From assembly GCF_028372415.1 (NCBI RefSeq), contig NC_092872.1, positions 552,808,705-552,872,704 of the forward strand: a DNA stretch of 64,000 bases. The letters are read 5' to 3'. The translations under genes and the position numbers were made by a program. How positions within the stretch are numbered: position 1 is the stretch's first letter; the number at the start of each line of letters is the position of its first letter. This DNA is from Notamacropus eugenii. Its lineage: Eukaryota > Chordata > Mammalia > Diprotodontia > Macropodidae. This document shows positions 54,891-64,000 of the stretch, piece after piece. The notes under the pieces were generated by a model. That model was given only the letters and a program-made list of their open reading frames with translations, had not been told where the DNA came from and ran no database searches.

Positions 54891-55139
54891 GGGCCTATGT
54901 GACATGACACTTACCTGTGGCCCAATATTATCCTTACTAATACATTAAATATTCTTTAAGGAATAATGAAATCTGTGTCTCACAGAGGAAATTATGTATG
55001 GTATTGGTTAGAACACCAGACTTAAAAATCTTAAAAACTTCAGTAAAATTTAGCTGTCATTAAACTGCATTCCTCTCAGAATCTAGCACAGGTCCTTACA
55101 CTCACTATAATAATAGTAAAAAATAATGATGATTAATTA

Positions 55140-55350
55140 CATTTCTATAACACTTTAACATTTCCAAAATATTTTATATCACTGTTCAATTGATTTAATA
55201 TTCCTGAGAGATCAGTACTGCATGTATTATTAAAACCTGTTTTTCAGATTATGAGACTGAAGCTCAGCGAGGGTTTGCCCCTCTTCATGCATTTCACTAA
55301 GTGTCTAAAGTAGAAAATGAACTCAAGTTTTTCTACAGATACCACACTAT
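55140..55350 (-). mobile_element. MIR SINE, antisense
   Basis: ATTTCTATAACACTTTAACA, ACCTGTTTTTCAGATTATGA, GAAGCTCAGCGAGGGTTTGC and AATGAACTCAAGTTTTTCTA follow antisense order. Confidence 0.7.
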
Positions 55351-55354
55351 GATA

Positions 55355-55800
55355 CTTTTTGCATTAATTAACATTTAAATATATGTTGAATTGAATAGTA
55401 ACCACTTCAGTAGCTGTTTCATCAACTAACTGATTGATAGAGGTATAATTTAGAAAACTATTATTTGTGGAGAAAGGAAAAAAAATATTCATTGGAATAT
55501 TTCAAGATACGTGTATTGAAGAAGGGACTCTGGGAAAATTGGATATGTCTTAGTAAAGATCAAGTTTCCTAACTCTCTTCCTTCCACAGAGCTCCAACCT
55601 GTGAGATTGCCAAAGCAGGAAACATCTCCTAACGAAGCAGGAACTCGTGCTTTAAGTGCCATCACTGGGTCTTTCTGCACTGGCTGTTCCCCATACCTCC
55701 AATGTCCTCCTTCCTCACTTCTGTTTCTTAACCCTATATGATTCTGTGAAATTCCTAGTTGGTAAACCTTCTTGATTAATAATAGCTAACAAATATATAG
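55355..55800. other. No recognised feature
   Basis: I see nothing I can support. Confidence 0.35.
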
Positions 55801-55814
55801 ATATAGATATATTA

Positions 55815-56030
55815 CTTCCTGGGTGTCAGGCACTGTACAGTTTTTATTTGAAGTGATCCTGGGAAATAGATGCTCTAATTATCCTCATTTTACAAATAAA
55901 AAAACAGAGATTAAGTGATTTGCCCAGTAAAGTAAACAGATAAATAAACAGAGACAATTAATAAGTATCTGAAGTTGGATTTGAATTGAGGTCTTCCTGA
56001 CTCCAGGCTCCATACTCTATCCACTGAAAC
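55815..56030 (-). mobile_element. THER1/MIR-type SINE, antisense
   Basis: GGGTGTCAGGCACTGTACAG, TATCCTCATTTTACAAATAA, TTTGAATTGAGGTCTTCCTG and ATACTCTATCCACTGAAACA. An AAACAGATAAATAAACAGAG stretch is a local duplication. Confidence 0.8.
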
Positions 56031-56034
56031 ACCA

Positions 56035-56263
56035 GTTCAATAGTTTTTTCAATCATGTCTGACTCTTCATGAACCCATTTGGGATTTTCTTGGGAAAGAA
56101 ACTAGAGTAGTTTGTCATTTCATTATTTGATTCATTTTACAGATGCAGAAACAGGCAAACAGGGCTAAGTGACTAAGGATAGTGTTTGAGACCAGATTTG
56201 AACTTAGGAAGATGAGTGTCCAGACTAGATACTCTATCCACTAAACCACCCAGATGGCCCTAA
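56035..56263 (-). mobile_element. SINE1_MD/WSINE-like SINE, antisense
   Basis: TTTCAATCATGTCTGACTCT, GAACCCATTTGGGATTTTCT, GAAACTAGAGTAGTTTGTCA, GGCAAACAGGGCTAAGTGAC and TATCCACTAAACCACCCAGA. Abuts the THER1 copy at 55815-56030 in the same orientation. Confidence 0.85.
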
Positions 56264-56399
56264 CTCCCTACAATTTGAATGTGAGAGATCTATTTGTCTA
56301 ATAACCACAGGGAGGAGCTGAAAGGACCCCAGTAACTGCTTTAAAACAACTTACTGAAATTCGCTTTTCAGTTGTTTTTTATCTGCTCCATGAGAGATA

Positions 56400-56585
56400 A
56401 AAAACACAGATTTAGAGACAGAAGGACCTTAGGGATCAATTAGTTTCTCATTTTATAGATGACAAAACTGAGGTCCAGGGAGGTGAAGTGATATGGAGAG
56501 TCACATAACTAACAAATATCTGATTCAGGATTGAAACCCAGCTATTCTTGACTCCCCAGTCCAGAGCTTTATACAATCTCCCTTT
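56400..56585 (-). mobile_element. MIR SINE, antisense
   Basis: AGAAGGACCTTAGGGATCAA, CATTTTATAGATGACAAAAC, TGAGGTCCAGGGAGGTGAAG and CCAGCTATTCTTGACTCCCC. Confidence 0.75.
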
Positions 56586-56629
56586 CCCTCTCCCTCAAGA
56601 GTGTACTGAAAAGATCATAGAATTGAGAG

Positions 56630-59600
56630 ATTTTTTTAGATTTGTTTTTACTTAACGTTTTATTTTTTTCCCAATTACAAGTAAAAATGACTTTCAACAT
56701 TCATTTTAAAAATTAAGTTCCAAATTACCTCCCTCCCTCCACACCTCTCTCATTCAGATGGCAAGCAATTTTATATACCTGTTTAATCATGCAAAGCATA
56801 TTTCCATATTAGTCATGTTCTAAAAGAAAACATAGACCAAAATAAAAACCCAAGAAAAGTATGTTTTGATCTGTACTCAGATTCTATAAGTTCTTTTGCT
56901 GAGGATGGACAACATTTTTTATGATAAGTCCTCCAAAATTATCTTGTATCATTGTATTGATGAGAACAGCTAACTCATTGATAGTTGGCTATCTTACAGT
57001 ATTGCTGTCACTATGTACAATGTTTTCCTGGTTTTACTCATGCCACTCATGCCAGTTCATGAAAGTCACTCCGGGTTTTTCTGAGAGCTTTTAGTTCATC
57101 ATTTATTATATCAAAATAGTATTTTATCACAATCATATACCATAAATTATTTAGTCACTCCCAAATCCATGGACATTCTCTCAGTTTCCAAGTCTTTGCC
57201 ATCAGAAAAGAGCCACTATAAATATTTGATCATAGTTCTAAATTGCTCTACGTAATGGTTGAATTAGTTCACAACTCCACCAAAAGTACATTAGTGTCTC
57301 AATTTTCCAAGACCTTCTCCAGTATTTATGCTTCTTCTTTTCTTTCTTATTAACCAACCTAATATGTATAAGAGAGTACCTTAGTATTATTGTAATCTGC
57401 ATTTCTCCAAACAATAGCAAATTAGATCATTTTTTTGCATGTTTGCATTGCAACAGTTTTGATTATTTCATCTGAAAATTGTTCATATTTTCAAACATTT
57501 GTCAATTGGGAAATGGGTCTTTTTAAAATAAATTTGACTCATTTCCCTATATATTTGAGAGATGAGGCCTTTATCTGAGAAACTTGCTTCAAAATTTTTT
57601 TTTCACATTTCACAGTTATGCTATTTTACTTCATTCTCACATCTCCCCCTCGTTTATCCAATTCTCTCACCTTTTACACTTTTCTTCCCCAAAATTATTT
57701 TGCTTCTGTCTATTGCTTCACCCAATCCACCCTCCCTTCTATGAGTACCCCTCCCATTCTGTTATTCCTTTCCCCTCCTACTCTTCTTTAGGGTGAGATA
57801 GATATATATCTTATATCTATACCCAAATGAATGTGTATGTTATTCCCTCTTTAAGCCAATTCCAATGAGAGTAAGGTTCAAGCATTCCTCACCACCTCTC
57901 CTATTTTCCCCTACGCTATAATAGCTCTTTCTTGCTTCTTTTATGTGATATAATTTCCTCCATTCTATTTCTCCTTTTCCTTTCACCCAATGCATTTCTC
58001 TTTCTCACACCTTAATTTTATTTTTAAAGACATCATTCTGTCATATTCAACTCACATCTATGCCCTCTAAGTGCCCTCCAAGTGCCCTCCTTTTAACTGC
58101 CTAATAATAAGAAAGTTTTTATAAGTATCATCTTCCCATGTAGAAATGTAATTTAGTCTTATTAGGTCTCTTATGATTTCCTTTTTCTGTATATCATTTC
58201 ATGCTTCTCTTGAGATTTTTATTTAGAACTCAAATTTTCCATTCAGCTCTGATTTTTTCATCAGGAATGTTTGAAAGTCATCTATTTCATTGAATGTCCA
58301 CAATCCTGAAGGATTAAACTTAGTTCTCCTTGATAGGTGATCTTTGGTTGCAATCCTAGCTCCTCTGACCTCCAGAATATCATATTACAAACCCTCTGAT
58401 CCTTTAAGGATTAGCTGCTAAATCATGTGTTATCCTGATTGTGGCTCCTTGATACTTGAAATATTTCATTCTGGCTGCTTGCAACATTTCCTCCTTGGGA
58501 GAACTGGCAACTCTGGAATTTGACCATAACATTCCTGGGAGTTTTCATCTCAAGATCTCTTTGAGGATGGCTTCTTTCAATTTCTATTTTGCCCTCTGAT
58601 TCTACAATATCAGGGCAGTTTTTCTTGACAGTTTCTTGAAAGGTGATATCTAGGCTTCTCTCTTGATAACACCTTTCAGGAAGTCCAATTATTTTTAAAT
58701 CATCTCTCCTGGATCTGTTTTCTGGGTCAATTGTTTTTTTCTAATAAGATATTTTACATTGTCTTCTTTTTTCATTCTTTTGGTTTTGTTTCCTGATCTC
58801 TCATAGAGTGATTAGCTTCCACATGCTCCATTCTAATTTTTGAGGAATTATTTTCTTCAGAGAGGTTTTGTACCTCCTTTTCCATTTGGTCAATTCCATT
58901 TTTTAATGAGTTCTTTTCTTCTGTGAATATTTATACCTTTTTTCAATTTGACGAATTCTATTGTTTTAAAGTGTTATTTGCTTCGGTATTTTTGGTGTCT
59001 GCTTTACCAAGCTGTTGACACCTTTTTCATGACTTTCTTGAATCAGTCTCATTTGTCTTCCAAATTTTTCCTGTAACTCTCTTACTTGATTTTTAAGCTC
59101 TTTTTTGAACTTTTTCATGACCTGAGACCATTTTTTTTGGGAGGGAGGGAGGCTTTGGATGTAAGAATTTTGACTTTGCTGACTTCTTCTGAATATATTT
59201 TAACATTTATTGTCACCATAATAACTTTCTATGATCAGAATTGTTTTCTGTTGCTTGCTCATTTTTCCAGCCTATTTCTTGACTTTAACTCTGCTAAAAT
59301 GGGGATCTACTTCCAGGGTGGAGGGCACACTGTCCCAAGTGTCAGGAATTTTGTGTAACTGTTTTCTGAGATGCTTCTGGGACCTGTGACTTTTCAGTGT
59401 TTTCAAGGTGTTATGATCTAAAGATAGGTGTGTTTAATACTCTCCCTAGCCTGTGCTTTGCTCTGTGAGCAACTACAAGCACTTTTTTCTGCTCTGGAAC
59501 TGTAATGAGAGTGCCTGATTCACTGCAGCCACAAGATCTGATTTGTTAGTACTTCTCCTTTCTCTGGGACTACCACCCAGGACTGCCACCTAGTACTATG

Positions 59601-60003
59601 ACCTGGAACTGAGTATGGGCAAAGCAACAAATTCCTGCCTCCAGCACCAGCAAAGAGAGCCCTGTAATCATCTGACCAGTAGTTCAACCCCTTTTCTGTC
59701 TGTAGGATGAGAACTTGAGAAGCACCCTATGCAGCTTCTGATTCATTCATCCCCAAGGTCTGCTCCTGGTTCATTGGAGCCTGCTCTGCACTGGCGTGCC
59801 TTGCTCTGAACTATGCTCCACTCTCACCACTGTGTGACAGATCTTTCCTGCCAAACTTTTAAGTGGGCTGGAAAATTATCTCATCCCATCCTTTTCTGGA
59901 TTCTACCACTCACCAAATTTTTATGACAATATTTAAACCTCTTTGGAGGGGCTTGGGAGAGAGCTCAGGTGAGTCCCTGACTTCACTCAGCCATCTTGGC
60001 CTG
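56630..60003 (-). mobile_element. HAL1-like L1 (ORF1 plus 3' end, ORF2 core missing) with 5' end, antisense
   Basis: On the minus strand the element starts at 60003 with GGCCAAGATGGCTGAGTGAA, the L1 5' terminus type. It has about 870 bp of 5' untranslated region, ORF1 (59130-58245), the inter-ORF spacer (58240-57620) and then, at about 57600-57590, passes straight into the ORF2 C-terminal region just upstream of AGATAAAGGCCTCATCTC. It ends with the 3' untranslated region and an A-rich tail near 56640. Endonuclease and reverse transcriptase are absent, giving 3.4 kb. The same junction is found at 10510-11870, which argues for a propagated short subfamily. HAL1-type elements of this design are known in mammals. 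Confidence 0.85.
58245..59130 (-). pseudogene. L1 ORF1 remnant in the HAL1-like element
   Basis: On the minus strand: a Lys/Glu-rich start, heptad-type coiled coil with IDQMEKEVQNLSEENNSSKIR, then RSRRDDLKIIGLPER (RRM region), FQET..KNCPDIVESEGKIEIERSH and, after a frameshift, PRNVMVKFQ of the C-terminal domain. Frameshifts and stops are present. Compared with the remnant at 28320-29232 the RRM motif (IIGLPE against IIELPE) is closer to the usual L1 form. Confidence 0.8.
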
Positions 60004-60004
60004 A

Positions 60005-60635
60005 CCAGATGATGTTAAAAGATCCTTTGTAGACTGAAATGTATGCTCTTATGAGCTATCAAATGGGCTTTTGAGTTTCCATGAAATAGTCCACTAAACA
60101 AATGTTGTGCAAAGGAAACCTGCAACCCCTCATGGCACTGAAAATAAATCCCTCAAAGAGATTGCTTAGCCTGATATTACTTAAACTTATTAATTGCTTG
60201 GAACCTGTCAAATAAGTAAGAGAAATAAACCAAAGGGAAAATCCACCTGTCTCTAACCACTTAATTAGTTTGAGGCTGGGAAGGAGCCATTCTATGCCAA
60301 ATACTCTGGACTCATGCACTCAAAGAAGGCTTATCTTGGTTGAAATATAATGAGGAACAAACCCAGTGGGGAATTGGGATCTGCTGCTGGAATAGGAAAC
60401 AGCAATGAGCAGATGCTATGGAGAGATAAGAAATACGCTTGCATTACCTCAACAGCTGCATCCTAGGTCTCTGAGTGTTGAGTGTGTTAAATATTCTCAG
60501 TCTTTCCAAGCATATTCGATGTGCCAGCAGAGCCCTTACACATGCCTCTCCCTGGCACAAGATCAACCGAAGTCAGAGAAGAACTGAAGGAAAGGAGTTA
60601 CAAAGACCTCAGAAAATGGGGGGACAAATGCTGAT
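60005..60635. other. Repeat-poor stretch
   Basis: No repeat recognised. An 86-codon minus frame at 60059-60319 and two overlapping plus frames at 60405-60744 have no domain or conserved motif. Confidence 0.35.
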
Positions 60636-60639
60636 TTGG

Positions 60640-60780
60640 AATTCTGGGGACTTGGCTTCGTGTTCTGCTTTGCCCTCACTTTCTCTGAATGGGCTGGAAC
60701 TCTTGACTGTGTCATTTTCCTCCTCTGGATGGTTCCTCTTCTAGATGATCTCTGAGGTCCCTTCTAAGTTCTAAGACAGT
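60640..60780 (+). mobile_element. MIR-like SINE fragment
   Basis: GGGGACTTGGCTTCGTGTTC, TTGACTGTGTCATTTTCCTC, then GATGATCTCTGAGGTCCCTT, the usual MIR 3' landmark. Confidence 0.6.
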
Positions 60781-60929
60781 GGAGATAGTGCTGTGCTTAT
60801 GATTTCATTGGTTTACAGAGTCCATGATGAGCAAGTTCTTCTATCAATAGAGGTTCCCACTTTCCCTACAACTTATCATTTTTTTTTGAGTAAGTAAAAA
60901 ACCATAATTTTTTTGGCCTCATTTCTTAC

Positions 60930-61180
60930 CTAGCCTTAATCACTAAATGGTAGTGCCTCAGAAAAACTGAGACCTTGGAAAGAAGATCTCCCACTGTATC
61001 CAGGTCCATCTCCAGTTATCCTGATCTATATCACTGGATACAGATGGCTTTGGGGGACAGAGTGAGGCTGGTGATTTTGCACAGACCTGCCTCATTTAAA
61101 TCTAATTCATTGTAAGTCAAGATATTACCCTCCTAATGTCATGGTCCCCTTTGAGAATGAAGGACAAGCAACAACAGTTA
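60930..61180 (+). mobile_element. MAR1-like SINE
   Basis: ACTGAGACCTTGGAAAGAAG, GATCTCCCACTGTATCCAGG, CATCTCCAGTTATCCTGATC, GAGGCTGGTGATTTTGCACA, CTAATGTCATGGTCCCCTTT and an AAGCAACAACAGTT end. Confidence 0.85.
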
Positions 61181-61204
61181 TATTGGAGAAGCTCTCTAGG
61201 CCTA

Positions 61205-61440
61205 GGAAAGTTTGGTAGTGCAGTGGATAGAGGAGAGTACAAGTACAAATCCAACTGCAGAGGTTTACTAATAATGTGACTCTGGGTGAATCTTTTAACT
61301 CTGATTGCTTTAAAAAAAAGAACTCTGAAAGGTTAAGAGACTGATCTAGTGTCATACAACCAGTATGTATCAGAGACAGTACCTGAACCTATGTCATTCT
61401 ATTTTTGAAGTCAGTTCTCTATCCATCACACGATGCTTCC
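61205..61440. mobile_element. Two abutting MIR-like fragments in opposite orientation
   Basis: Plus part (61210-61310): GTAGTGCAGTGGATAGAGGA, TAATGTGACTCTGGGTGAAT. Minus part (61320-61440): AGGTTAAGAGACTGATCTAG, CAGTTCTCTATCCATCACAC. An A run at 61310-61318 separates them. Confidence 0.6.
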
Positions 61441-61724
61441 TCTCTCTCACATAGTAACTACCTAATGAATATTTGCTGAATTGGGTTTTTCTAAGTGTTC
61501 ATAAAAGGATATGTTAGGTTGAATGTGAATCATTCATGTTTTCATGTCCGACGATTTGACTGTGTTTCCCAATTCCACATTTCAAACTCCTTTAAACCAT
61601 GTGTTTTTCATCTTGATTCTTGCCTTGATGCCTTTGCTTGGGACCAAAGATTATAAGTCTGGGTAACAGGGCCTGAGGTCATCCTAAGCCTAACATTTCT
61701 ACAAATATCTTTCCCCTCTAGAGT

Positions 61725-61840
61725 TCTTTTTTCTCTTTGAGAACAAAGATTATTTTTTTGTTTTGTGTTTGAAAACCCAGCGTTCAGAATAGTATCCTAC
61801 AAACTGTAGCCCTTTAATAAATAATTGTTCAGTTGACTTC
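61725..61840 (+). mobile_element. L2 3' end
   Basis: TTTGAGAACAAAGATTATTT, CCCAGCGTTCAGAATAGTAT, TTAATAAATAATTGTTCAGT form a decayed L2 tail. Confidence 0.6.
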
Positions 61841-61939
61841 AATGTACAATCACCTATTCATTCATTCTACCAAGCAACATTCAATAATCTATGACTAAAG
61901 TCCCATCCTCATGGAGTATATAATCAAAAAAAGAGTAAA

Positions 61940-62015
61940 AAGACATGTATATACATACATACATGCATATATACATAGATACACATATACACATATAAGT
62001 ATATATTATATATAT
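61940..62015. repeat. CATA/TATG microsatellite
   Basis: ATGTATATACATACATACAT, GCATATATACATAGATACAC, then TATATATT. Short minus frame here is an artefact. Confidence 0.85.
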
Positions 62016-62019
62016 TGGA

Positions 62020-62525
62020 AAGTGAGACAGATGTACAGGAGAACTGAAGACAGCCCTTGAGGGAAATGTGGAGAGCAAATATCAATTGACTTTATGATAA
62101 CTATCTCTTGCTCATCAAATCATATTTCCAGGATAGAATTTGATATTACCTATTTATGCCTCAATATCAGTTAATTTCTCAGGAGTGCTTATATCTCAAG
62201 AAGGCTCTAACTGCATAATGAAATCATTTCATTCCTGTTAAAGAAGTTAAGGTATTAGGGGGTAAGGGGTTTATTTAAAAGGAACATCCTTTACAAAATC
62301 TCTAAAATTACATGTCGGCAAGTATTTGCTCCATCTATATGTAAAACAAACTCTATTATTATAGGGCAAGGCAACAATAGCTATTTCAGATCAGAGGGCC
62401 ACAATGGATTTGTGGGTTTGTTTTTGCTTTTGTTTTGTTAGCTCATTCATTCGAAATATACTTATTAAATGCCTCCTGTTCTAGGAAATGTGTGAGGAGA
62501 TAAACAGATAAGGAAGACATCGTAT
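62020..62525. other. No recognised feature
   Basis: AT-rich. Near 62445-62500 a short antisense L2-tail-like piece (CGAAATATACTTATTAAATG) is possible. Confidence 0.35.
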
Positions 62526-62529
62526 CTGA

Positions 62530-62700
62530 GGATAGAAGCATCCTTAAAGATTATTTTATCCAGTCTCCTCATTTTGTACAAAAGGAAATTGAGGCTACAG
62601 TCACAAGCATATTAAATAGCATAACCACCATTCAAAGCAAGATCCCCTGACTGTGAATTCAGGGTTCTTTTTCGTAATATTGCACTATCTTTATATAATC
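62530..62700 (-). mobile_element. MIR SINE, antisense
   Basis: AGTCTCCTCATTTTGTACAA, GGAAATTGAGGCTACAGTCA and GATCCCCTGACTGTGAATTC follow antisense order. Confidence 0.7.
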
Positions 62701-62704
62701 CCTA

Positions 62705-63220
62705 ACTCTAAAGAGCAAGATAATTTCTTTGGGGGATCTTTTTGTGGGATATACAGACAGAAGGGAAATATGAGTTGCACCTATATTTAGTTCTTTGATT
62801 CTAATTCGAATCTGGGAATCACCTTTGAAATTTCCCCGTACCTCTCTAACTAATCAACACACGCAAGGGTCTTCTTTTATATAACACCTTCTCTTTCCTC
62901 ATGAACAAAATGTAGAGATATGATCCAGATGAAAGAACAGCAGCTTTCATACAGGCCTAAAGCATGCTTAAGTTACAAAGCCAATGTAATTTTAATATAA
63001 AATATGCCTGCAGAATGGATTATAGATTCCAAAGAATCTATAAATCTGCAAATTTGTAAACAGCAGTTTCAAGAAGCCCCTGCCTTCTAGAGTTCCTTCC
63101 ACCTCTATGTATATTATATTTGCAAAATAAAGGAGTTAAATTGTTTGATTACATTAATAAGTGTTCATTGGATCAGTAAGTGGAAGATGAATAGTAACAT
63201 ATAGGTTGGGGAGGCAATAG
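62705..63220. other. Repeat-poor stretch
   Basis: No repeat recognised; compositionally plain. No open frame of note. Confidence 0.35.
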
Positions 63221-63224
63221 GTAT

Positions 63225-63290
63225 ATCTCAATGTCTAGCACAGTATCTGGCACATATTAAGTAGTACATAAATAATTCTTGATTTATAGA
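63225..63290 (+). mobile_element. L2 3' end
   Basis: AATGTCTAGCACAGTATCTG, GCACATATTAAGTAGTACAT, AAATAATTCTTGATTTATAG form the terminal L2 part. Confidence 0.7.
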
Positions 63291-63399
63291 TACTATATGA
63301 ATGTGATTTAGTGTTACTGCATAAAATTCAAGGCCTTAAAGTGGCCTAAATCTCCAATGGAATACATCTCTTAGAAACCAGGACGTAGGCAGGGTATAA

Positions 63400-64000
63400 T
63401 GAGGAGAGTCCTGTCAAGGTGCTTTGGGTCACCACACAAATGACTGGGGCAAATAGCCTTCTGTAGGTGCAACGTAATTTTACTGGAGATGGAACTATGG
63501 GCCTTCACTTCTGAATCTTGAAAATGTGATCATAAACTCCCTCTTTTAAGTGGTAAGCTGGTTTCCTTTTGTATTGTTAGGATGTACTACAATTCAGCGA
63601 TAATGTGTTGAGACTGACTGCTTGATGGACCATAATCCACTTCCTCAAAGGAAAAGCAAACAATGGTGTCAGCTGGCCCATAATCTTCTATGTGTGTGGC
63701 ACAATTGGGCCCACAACAATAGCAGAATATGAACCTACTCTGAGGCTTTAATTTAGCCTATGCTCTTCCTTCTTTAACAGTGGACCACAGACTGCTGAGT
63801 TTGCTTCCAGACCATTTGAGAAGACTGAACATTTAAAGAGCTAGCAAGTAGGAGAGAGAGTATCAATGGTCAGGGCTCCCGGTAATTTGGGACAAAGTTC
63901 TGTAAGGATTCATCCATAATCAAGGCCAAAGTGTTCTCAGTATTCCTAGTTACAATTTCTTATTGTTCCCAAAGAAGGGTCAGCAGAAGAAGCCATGATA
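63400..64000. promoter_or_regulatory. Repeat-poor terminal block with clustered SOX-type cores (candidate cis element)
   Basis: No repeat is recognised from about 63400 to the window end. HMG-box (SOX) core-like ACAAT/ATTGT occurrences: 63571-63580 (GTATTGTTAG), 63660-63666 (ACAATGG), 63701-63705, 63716-63720 and 63961-63968 (TATTGTTC). Such cores are common in AT-rich DNA. The role as a regulatory element is inference only. Confidence 0.25.

Overview
The window looks like gene-poor intergenic or intronic DNA from a marsupial genome. It is AT-rich, CpG-poor and full of eukaryotic retrotransposon debris. The marsupial call rests on two abundant SINE types: a tRNA-headed SINE with the B-box-like core GTTCAAATCTGGCCTCAGAC and a tail about controlling for AGTCAGAC-type ends (SINE1_MD/WSINE-like), and a second SINE ending in a TCATCC/TGATGTCATGGTC-type tail (MAR1-like). 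These sit among MIR/THER1 SINEs, L2 and CR1/L3 LINEs, and L1 copies whose sequence differs from placental L1. Family names are given from recognition, not from a database search. I cannot name the species.

I find no host protein-coding gene, exon, tRNA, rRNA, CRISPR array or bacterial-type system. All reading frames present are short. The longer ones fall in microsatellites (minus strand 48945-49616), in L1 (12761-13273, 50624-50971) or in sequence with no support beyond being open.

Layout. 1-3600: a THER1/MIR tail, a repeat-poor block with E-box and AP-1 motifs (600-1240), a GACA/GATA microsatellite and a probable hAT-type MITE. 3600-10500: a strong CTCF-type motif (3650-3669), then MIR, L2 and CR1/L3 fragments, one of them split by a 126-bp L1 end with a 15-bp target-site duplication. 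10510-14130: two L1 copies head to head plus an older L1 end. 14130-23300: MIR clusters, an L2 3' end, a SINE1-like copy and unclassified sequence. 23340-25330: L2-clade LINE on the minus strand that still shows a YADD reverse-transcriptase motif. 27444-31505: an internally deleted L1 on the plus strand with its 5' end, decayed ORF1, endonuclease start and ORF2 C-terminus. 31790-34965: a layered stack in which an L2 is split by an LTR and by a SINE. 35140-49020: mostly short SINE/LINE fragments. 49026-49457: a long GAAA/GGAA tract. 50040-51452: 5'-truncated L1 running into a GATA array. 53990-54890: an old L1 ORF2 piece. 56630-60003: a second L1 with a 5' end, on the minus strand and lacking almost all of ORF2 (HAL1-like). 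60000-64000: SINE remnants and a repeat-poor end block.

Nothing here works together as a pathway. What is most worth following up is a possible CTCF site, two repeat-poor blocks that may be regulatory, and evidence that a short L1 lacking most of ORF2 multiplied as its own family. I see no convincing new biological system.
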